A stretch of DNA of 10,809 bases from Selenomonas sp. (GTDB lineage: Bacteria > Bacillota > Negativicutes > Selenomonadales > Selenomonadaceae): contig JABZYJ010000065.1 of the NCBI GenBank assembly GCA_015265235.1, forward strand, positions 1 to 10,809, given 5' to 3'. The stretch's first letter is position 1. Every line of letters begins with the position of its first letter. Both the position numbers and the translations under genes were made by a program. Shown one piece after another: positions 6,712 through 10,809 of the stretch. Under the pieces are notes generated by a model, which was given only the letters and a program-made list of their open reading frames with translations, was not told where the DNA came from and did not search any database.

Positions 6712-8121
6712 ATGAACACGAAGAGAAGAAATGCACTAATCACAATCGGCGTCGGACTCATCCTATGGTTCCTGCCGGTTCCTGACGGAGTCACAGTACT
6801 CGCATGGCATTTGCTCGCGGTCTTTATCGCGACAGTGCTGGGCTTTATCCTGCATCCGCTGCCGATCGGTGCGGTGGCCTTCATCGCGATTTCCTTTTCC
6901 GCATGGGCAGGACTACTGAAGACGTCCGATGCCTTGGCGGGCTACGGCAACAGCACGATCTGGCTGATCGTCTGCGCGTTCCTCTATTCCCGCGGTTTCA
7001 TCAAGAGCGGACTCGGCAAACGTATCGCTTTCCGCATCATCGAAGCGATCGGCAAAAGTGCGTTATCGCTCGGCTATGCCATTGCCCTGAGCGAGCTTGT
7101 GATCTCGCCCGCGACGCCCTCGGCCACAGCGCGCGGCGGCGGAATCCTCTATCCAATCGTGCGCTCCCTCGCGGAGGCACTGGGCTCAAAACCCGGTGAG
7201 AGCGCACGCCGCATCGGCACCTACCTCATGCAGGTCGGCTACCATACGGATGCCGTGACCTGCACGATGTTCGTGACCTCGATGGCGGGCAACCCGCTCT
7301 GCGTGGCGCTCGCCGAGAAGGCGCTGGGCGTCCATGTCACATGGATGAGTTGGGCGAGCGCCGCCATCGTGCCGGGACTCATCGCGCTTCTCCTCGTTCC
7401 CTATGTCATGATGAAACTTTCGCCGCCTGAGCTCGTGCATATTCCCGACGCCAAGGGGCTGGCACAGCGCGAGCTTACCGAAATGGGTCCGATGAGCCTT
7501 GCGGAAAAGGGTCTTTCCGTCATCTTCGTTGTCTCTCTCGCACTCTGGGCAAGCTCCGGTCTCACGCACATCGACGCGACGCCCGTTGCCATGGGCGCAG
7601 TCTGCCTCATGCTGATGCTCGACATCATCAACTGGCAGGACGTCATCCAGGAAAAAGGTGCATGGGATGCGATGTTCTGGATGGGCTCTCTGATGACGCT
7701 CGCTTCGGCTCTTGCAAAATCAGGCATCATCACGTGGATCGCCAACGGTGCGGGCGCGGCGATTTCGTCACTCGGTTTTGATTGGGTCGTTTCCTGCCTC
7801 ATCATCCTGCTCTTCTACACCTACATCCACTACGCCTTCGTCAGTGTCCCGGCCCGCATCAGCGCCCTCTATGCGGCATTCATTGCCGTCAGTGTCAGCG
7901 TCGGTGCACCGCCCCTCCTGGTCGCCATCGTCTTCGGCATCTTCGCCGATGTGCCGATCTCCCTCACGCATTACGGCAACGGCTGTGCCCCAATTTACTT
8001 TGGCGGAGGCTATGTCTCGCAAAGCGAATGGTGGAAGAACGGCTTCATCATGACGACCATTACGACGCTGATCTACCTGACAATTGGCGCGGCATGGTGG
8101 AAAGTCTTGGGCCTTTGGTAA
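6712..8121 (+). CDS. DASS/SLC13-family transporter (CitT/TtdT-like), B12-riboswitch controlled
   Basis: This 469-aa polytopic membrane protein belongs to the divalent anion:sodium symporter superfamily, which moves dicarboxylates, tricarboxylates or sulfate. Family features include a long hydrophobic chain, GNSTIWLIVCAFLYSRGFIK (residues 80-99), QVGYHTDAVTCTMFVTSMAG near 174-193, MFWMGSLMTLASAL in the second half, and a C-terminal LTHYGNGCAPIYFGGGYVSQ, close to the CitT/TtdT subgroup. The two signature hairpins that bind sodium and substrate are altered. The first reads PSATAR (136-141) where relatives typically have PSNTAR, and the second reads SVPAR (378-382) where relatives typically have SATA. 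The start has GGGGTG 5 bases upstream. The gene stands alone between a B12 riboswitch/leader terminator and an intrinsic terminator. The substrate is unknown. A B12-related solute or a carboxylate used when B12 is short are both possible inferences. Confidence 0.9.
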   Translation: MNTKRRNALITIGVGLILWFLPVPDGVTVLAWHLLAVFIATVLGFILHPLPIGAVAFIAISFSAWAGLLKTSDALAGYGNSTIWLIVCAFLYSRGFIKSGLGKRIAFRIIEAIGKSALSLGYAIALSELVISPATPSATARGGGILYPIVRSLAEALGSKPGESARRIGTYLMQVGYHTDAVTCTMFVTSMAGNPLCVALAEKALGVHVTWMSWASAAIVPGLIALLLVPYVMMKLSPPELVHIPDAKGLAQRELTEMGPMSLAEKGLSVIFVVSLALWASSGLTHIDATPVAMGAVCLMLMLDIINWQDVIQEKGAWDAMFWMGSLMTLASALAKSGIITWIANGAGAAISSLGFDWVVSCLIILLFYTYIHYAFVSVPARISALYAAFIAVSVSVGAPPLLVAIVFGIFADVPISLTHYGNGCAPIYFGGGYVSQSEWWKNGFIMTTITTLIYLTIGAAWWKVLGLW

Positions 8122-8137
8122 ATAATAAATCACTGGC

Positions 8138-8161
8138 AGCCCCCTACACGGGGGGCTTTTT
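8138..8161 (+). terminator. Intrinsic terminator after the DASS transporter
   Basis: AGCCCCC (8138-8144) pairs with GGGGGCT (8151-8157) around a 6-base loop, and a T-run continues to 8161. It lies 16 bases after the transporter stop codon and closes a monocistronic unit. From here to 8410 I see no gene, only the hairpin at 8330-8363; the sequence becomes AT-rich. Confidence 0.88.
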
Positions 8162-8329
8162 ATTTGCCGTTTTCCCTCCCGTTTCCCGTAAACAGGACAA
8201 CAAACTCTTTTAGATTCCATTGGTCTGTCATAATAGCCTCTTGTAACTGATTCTTGATATAATTCCAGAATAAGAAAATTATAACGCAGGATATGGGAAG
8301 ATGGCTAATGATTCTTTGCAAAAGTACAA

Positions 8330-8363
8330 GAGATCCCAAACGCTAGTACGCGACTGGGATCTC
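8330..8363. terminator. Perfect 9-bp hairpin, possible terminator
   Basis: GAGATCCCA (8330-8338) and TGGGATCTC (8355-8363) form a perfect stem around a 16-base loop. On the minus strand it follows the decayed gene at 8411 and is trailed by an interrupted T-run (TTGTACTTTT). On the plus strand a run of seven T residues occurs only about 12 bases later. It could be the old terminator of the decayed gene; the orientation is uncertain. Confidence 0.4.
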
Positions 8364-8410
8364 CTGTAAAATCATTTTTTTCATACTGATGTACGAACAG
8401 CGTTCCTATT

Positions 8411-8805
8411 TTATTCGAAAGGTTGAACTTCCTCAACTCGCGCATCCATGTTCTTGTAATGAAACGCAGACGCCCAAGCAATAAGTGGAAGTAGTATTGG
8501 ATTGATTTCCATATTGATGTGATTCAAAAGACAACTTGCTCCAGCTTGTCGTATTGCTTCATCTGTAATTTTCTTGTCAGCCAACTTAAGGGCTGCATAT
8601 CCTCGGCGCTTCATATAGTGACTGTCGTTTCCATAAGACAACCAAAAGTCATGTCCCTTGTCAATGGAGGTCTGTTCACCAGCTGAAGCACGATTTTCCT
8701 ACTCGTTCTCCGTAAGTTTTTTCTCATAAGCATTTAGGATAAGTCTTCTCTAGGACAAGCTCCCCTTTGACATCTTTCAAAGAATCTGATACTGTATATA
8801 GAAAG
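8411..8805 (-). pseudogene. Decayed gene remnant of unknown family
   Basis: A protein-like frame runs on the minus strand from 8698 to the stop at 8411. Its peptide contains KGHDFWLSYGNDSHYMKRRG and ends with ARVEEVQPFE. There is no ATG in its first 28 codons, and the only start candidates (TTG 8641, ATG 8614) lack a ribosome binding site. Immediately upstream in the same frame is an amber codon (8699-8701), preceded by the plausible continuation NAYEKKLTENE. Further upstream a different frame (about 8724-8805) carries DSLKDVKGELVLEKTYPKC. The simplest reading is one gene broken by a nonsense change and a frameshift, with its N-terminus lost. I do not recognise the family. A short unannotated functional protein from 8641 (76 aa) is possible but less likely. 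Confidence 0.5.
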
Positions 8806-8869
8806 AGCGATACCTCTCAGTCACTGATGCGCGCCATCTTTGGGCTGGGATTGAAGGGTATCGCTTTTT
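8802..8869 (+). repeat. Long inverted repeat (13-bp stem, 42-base loop)
   Basis: Positions 8802-8814 pair with 8857-8869 (core AGCGATACC / GGTATCGCT, one G-T), and the right arm ends in a T-run. On the plus strand this resembles a structured RNA that ends in a terminator. A TTGACA box lies at 8767-8772, but no -10 element sits at good spacing. It begins where the decayed gene fades out and ends 1 base before the next promoter. Its function is unknown. Confidence 0.45.
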
Positions 8870-8870
8870 G

Positions 8871-8899
8871 TTGACATTACTCGTTTTTCATGCTATCCT
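8871..8899 (+). promoter_or_regulatory. Strong promoter driving the 8906-8975 RNA
   Basis: TTGACA (8871-8876) and TATCCT (8894-8899) are separated by exactly 17 bases. No protein gene follows on the plus strand; the next thing downstream is a stable hairpin with a U-tract, so the expected product is a short RNA starting near 8906. Confidence 0.6.
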
Positions 8900-8905
8900 A
8901 ACAGT

Positions 8906-8975
8906 AAGAAAGTTGCTTGTTCCAGCTGCCATGGGGAATTGGACCCCGGCGGGAGCTGGAACAGGCAATTTTTTC
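8906..8975 (+). ncRNA. Candidate small structured RNA
   Basis: Directly after a consensus-like promoter, positions 8913-8927 pair with 8954-8968 over 15 bp (one G-U). An inner stem pairs GCC/GGC and GGGG (8933-8936)/CCCC (8944-8947) around an AATTGGA loop. Six T residues follow at 8969-8974. The product would be an RNA of about 70 nt whose whole body is one long hairpin. It ends a few bases before the stop codon of the convergent toxin gene. I do not recognise an RNA family: it is not SRP, 6S or a riboswitch I know. The alternative is that the hairpin is simply the toxin gene's terminator read from the other strand, but the T-run is on the plus side only. Confidence 0.5.
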
Positions 8976-8979
8976 TTAT

Positions 8980-9801
8980 TCAGCGTCCGCCTTTTCCTCG
9001 CTCCTCCTGCGAGAAGAACTTTGCATAGGCACGCAGAGTCTCTCCGACCATTGCCCGTCCGACATACGGCGCATAGTCCTCCTCAATATCTGTCTTCTCA
9101 CGGCTTGTCAACTCCCGTGAGAACTCCTCACGGAAGAGATCGGACGGATCGCGAAATGGCGTTTTCTCCTTGTCGTAGAGACACTCCCCCGCTCGATTGT
9201 AGATGCGAATGCCTTGAAAGGTATCCTGCTCGTAGAGCGTATGCAGGTTGTCAACGAGAGAGCGCACAACGCGGTCATGATGCTCCCTTGGCGTCATGCG
9301 CGGGGTAAGCCCTGCCTCCTCCATCAGCCAATAGCGCTTCTGTGTACTGAGATATGATTTTTCGGGACGCACGAGGATCACATTTAGAGAGACATCATAT
9401 CCCCGTGAGGCCAGAAGATTATGTGTCCGCAGCGGCACCTCGGTCGTCCGCAGTGTGCCTTCAATGATGAGATGATACTGCGCTCTGCTCAGATCGTCGA
9501 TCAGAGCCTCCGTCATCTTCCCCGCGAACTGCTGTGTATGGAGGACAGCATCATCACCGTACTGTGCTTGCAGCTCAGTGAAACGAGGATGATACCTGCG
9601 GTAATCATCGCTTGAAATAAAGATGATATTTCCGCCATGTGCACGTGCACAGATATCTGCCAGTTTCGTTTTCCCTGCTCCGGGCTGTCCCGCAAGCAGA
9701 TAGGCGTGCGGATGCGCGTCAGGTGCAGCACTGACCAAAAGATCGTCTTTGATGCGTTCTTTTTGTTCATTAAGTTCCTGCGGAGTGTAGTTATCCTGCA
9801 T
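8980..9801 (-). CDS. Zeta-type toxin (P-loop kinase)
   Basis: This 273-aa protein matches the zeta/PezT toxin family, cytoplasmic kinases that in known members phosphorylate UDP-N-acetyl sugars and so block cell-wall precursor synthesis. The Walker A motif is GQPGAGKT (38-45). The catalytic-base region is SSDDYRRYHPRF, where D65 aligns with the essential aspartate of zeta. The substrate-binding block is IIEGTLRTTEVPLRTHNLL (E114, T116), followed by the usual GYDVSLNVILVRPE strand. The start used (9801) has GGAG 7 bases upstream and overlaps the end of the antitoxin-like gene by 11 bases. An in-frame extension to 9894 lies within that gene and is not expected to be translated. The length is close to the family norm and the key residues are intact, so the toxin appears functional. 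Confidence 0.9.
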   Translation of the reverse strand: MQDNYTPQELNEQKERIKDDLLVSAAPDAHPHAYLLAGQPGAGKTKLADICARAHGGNIIFISSDDYRRYHPRFTELQAQYGDDAVLHTQQFAGKMTEALIDDLSRAQYHLIIEGTLRTTEVPLRTHNLLASRGYDVSLNVILVRPEKSYLSTQKRYWLMEEAGLTPRMTPREHHDRVVRSLVDNLHTLYEQDTFQGIRIYNRAGECLYDKEKTPFRDPSDLFREEFSRELTSREKTDIEEDYAPYVGRAMVGETLRAYAKFFSQEERGKGGR

Positions 9802-10063
9802 GATTGGTCTCCAGTTCCCGTATATAGGTGCGGGCATTTTCAAAGGTCTGTCGGAGTCTTTGTATATCCTCCATGGTATTGTACGAATCTCCAAGAATAT
9901 TATGCAGTGTCACTCGTAGATTCTGTTGGACGAGAGAAATCGGCTGAACGATATCATGCTGATCAATGCCCATACGTTCTTTGATTCGATTCACATCGGC
10001 AAGCAGCTCTGCCATACCTTCATGCAAAATTTCTTTCGCTTCGATTACTTCGTACGGAATCAT
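9791..10063 (-). CDS. Putative antitoxin of the zeta-type toxin
   Basis: This 90-aa, mostly helical protein has no visible DNA-binding helix-turn-helix. It sits immediately upstream of the zeta-type toxin and overlaps it by 11 bases (ATGCAGGATAA), the typical antitoxin-first order. Its size equals that of the classical epsilon antitoxin, a three-helix protein that blocks the ATP site of zeta, but I see no clear sequence match to epsilon or to PezA. AGAGAGGAGG lies 7 bases before the ATG at 10063, a strong ribosome binding site that would favour antitoxin excess. The role is inferred from position, size and predicted fold type, not from homology. Confidence 0.75.
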   Translation of the reverse strand: MIPYEVIEAKEILHEGMAELLADVNRIKERMGIDQHDIVQPISLVQQNLRVTLHNILGDSYNTMEDIQRLRQTFENARTYIRELETNHAG

Positions 10064-10083
10064 AGCATCGCCTCCTCTCTTTC

Positions 10084-10112
10084 ATGATACCACAATGGTG
10101 CAGGGTTGACCA
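10084..10112 (-). promoter_or_regulatory. Possible promoter of the toxin-antitoxin operon
   Basis: On the minus strand, TGGTCA (10107-10112) and TATCAT (10084-10089) are 17 bases apart, close to the antitoxin start. The -35 is weak. Direct repeats TACCACA (10088-10094, 10128-10134) and TTGACC (10106-10111, 10136-10141) overlap and flank it and might be operator sites. Nothing else recognisable lies between here and the aspartate kinase promoter. Confidence 0.3.
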
Positions 10113-10252
10113 TAGCGATCTTCCCTGTACCACACTTGACCGTGGGATGGATGCACCTCACTTCCTGTATTACATGATTATTGGCAATGCCCCTATTCTC
10201 ATCAATTGTGTGTATACCGAGTGCCGCGCATCCCTTCTACATCAAAGGGTTA

Positions 10253-10281
10253 TTGAAATACGGCGCATTTTAGCGTATAAT
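10253..10281 (+). promoter_or_regulatory. Promoter of the aspartate kinase gene
   Basis: TTGAAA (10253-10258) and TATAAT (10276-10281) are separated by 17 bases, giving a start near 10288 and a short leader of about 47 bases. The leader is too short to hold a lysine riboswitch, and none is seen upstream, so control of this gene is not by that common route. Confidence 0.8.
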
Positions 10282-10334
10282 GCGTTGAGAATTCACCATG
10301 ATGGGAATTATACCAATCCATAGGGGGACATTGT

Positions 10335-10809
10335 ATGTCATTAATTGTAAAGAAGTTTGGCGGAAGTTCGGTGGCTACCCCGGAGAAGATCAAGAACGTA
10401 GCAAAACGTATATTACGTGAGAAAGCCCCCGATGATCGCATTGTCATGGTGGTATCTGCCATGGGCGATACGACGGATGATCTCATCGCGCTGGCTGGCG
10501 AGGTGGTGGAAAGCCCCTATCAGTACACACGCGAAATGGATATGCTCATGACGACGGGTGAGCAGGTCTCGATTGCACTGCTCGCGATGGCGTTCCGCGC
10601 CTTGGGACAGCCCGCCATATCCCTCACCGGCGGCATGGCAGGAATGCGCACAGATCATGCGCATACCAAGGGGCGTATTCTCTCGGAATCGAGCCAAAAC
10701 GTGTGCACGAGGAGCTTGAAAAGGGCAACATTGTCGTTATCGCTGGCTTTCAGGGCACAGATGCCGACGGCAACCCCGTGACACTTGGACGCGGTGGGTC
10801 GGATACCTC
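10335..10809 (+). CDS. lysC: Aspartate kinase, N-terminal part, with an apparent frameshift (runs off right edge)
   Basis: Aspartate kinase phosphorylates aspartate in the first step of lysine, threonine, methionine and diaminopimelate synthesis. The start at 10335 has AGGGGG 7 bases upstream. The N-terminal nucleotide-binding motif KKFGGSSVATPEKI is intact, followed by MVVSAMGDTTDDL, the MTTGEQVS motif and RTDHAHTKGRIL. After about codon 117 the frame changes. The original frame gives nonsense and stops at 10781, while the frame beginning at 10688 reads IEPKRVHEELEKGNIVVIAG and then the GFQGTDADG and LGRGGSDT motifs expected for this enzyme. One base is therefore missing between about 10680 and 10688, either a sequencing or assembly error or a real inactivating mutation. 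The remaining catalytic and regulatory ACT domains lie outside the window. Confidence 0.88.

Noticed and set aside
7186..8220. Minus-strand open frames opposite the DASS transporter
   Set aside because: They mirror the codon bias of the real membrane protein gene and have no start signals.
1..10809. CRISPR array, tRNA or rRNA genes
   Set aside because: No regularly spaced repeats and no tRNA- or rRNA-like sequences were seen on either strand.

Overview
The window looks like the chromosome of a Negativicutes-type Firmicute (Selenomonas or a relative). This is inferred from moderately high-GC genes with strong Gram-positive ribosome binding sites, an iron/corrinoid-type ABC importer with a lipoprotein receptor, and the paired serine recombinases common in Firmicute elements. 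No rRNA or other marker is present, so the assignment rests on general resemblance only.

Layout from left to right. Positions 1-1258 (minus) are the edge of a mobile element: a serine recombinase that runs off the left end, and the 5'-truncated tail of a second recombinase. The tail stops about 10 bases from the terminator of the next operon. Positions 1268-6101 (minus) are a four-gene operon read leftward from a promoter near 6074-6101: a nitrogenase component-1-like protein, then a lipoprotein substrate-binding protein, a FecCD/BtuC-type permease and a FecE/BtuD-type ATPase. The last three overlap by 4 bases each, and the operon ends in an intrinsic terminator.

Divergent from it, positions 6165-8161 (plus) form a complete regulatory unit: a near-consensus promoter, a cobalamin riboswitch aptamer, a leader terminator, a DASS/SLC13-family transporter with altered signature motifs, and an intrinsic terminator. 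The back-to-back arrangement of a B12-controlled transporter and a nitrogenase-like protein with a metal-chelate importer is the most intriguing part of the window. It suggests, but does not prove, a shared role in corrinoid, cobalt or tetrapyrrole metabolism.

Positions 8162-8979 are AT-rich and gene-poor. They hold a hairpin, a decayed gene (8411-8805, minus), a long inverted repeat, and a promoter followed directly by a highly structured RNA of about 70 nt that ends in a U-tract. Positions 8980-10063 (minus) are a zeta-type toxin preceded by a small overlapping antitoxin-like gene. At 10253-10809 (plus) a good promoter drives an aspartate kinase gene that leaves the window and shows a one-base frameshift near 10680-10688.
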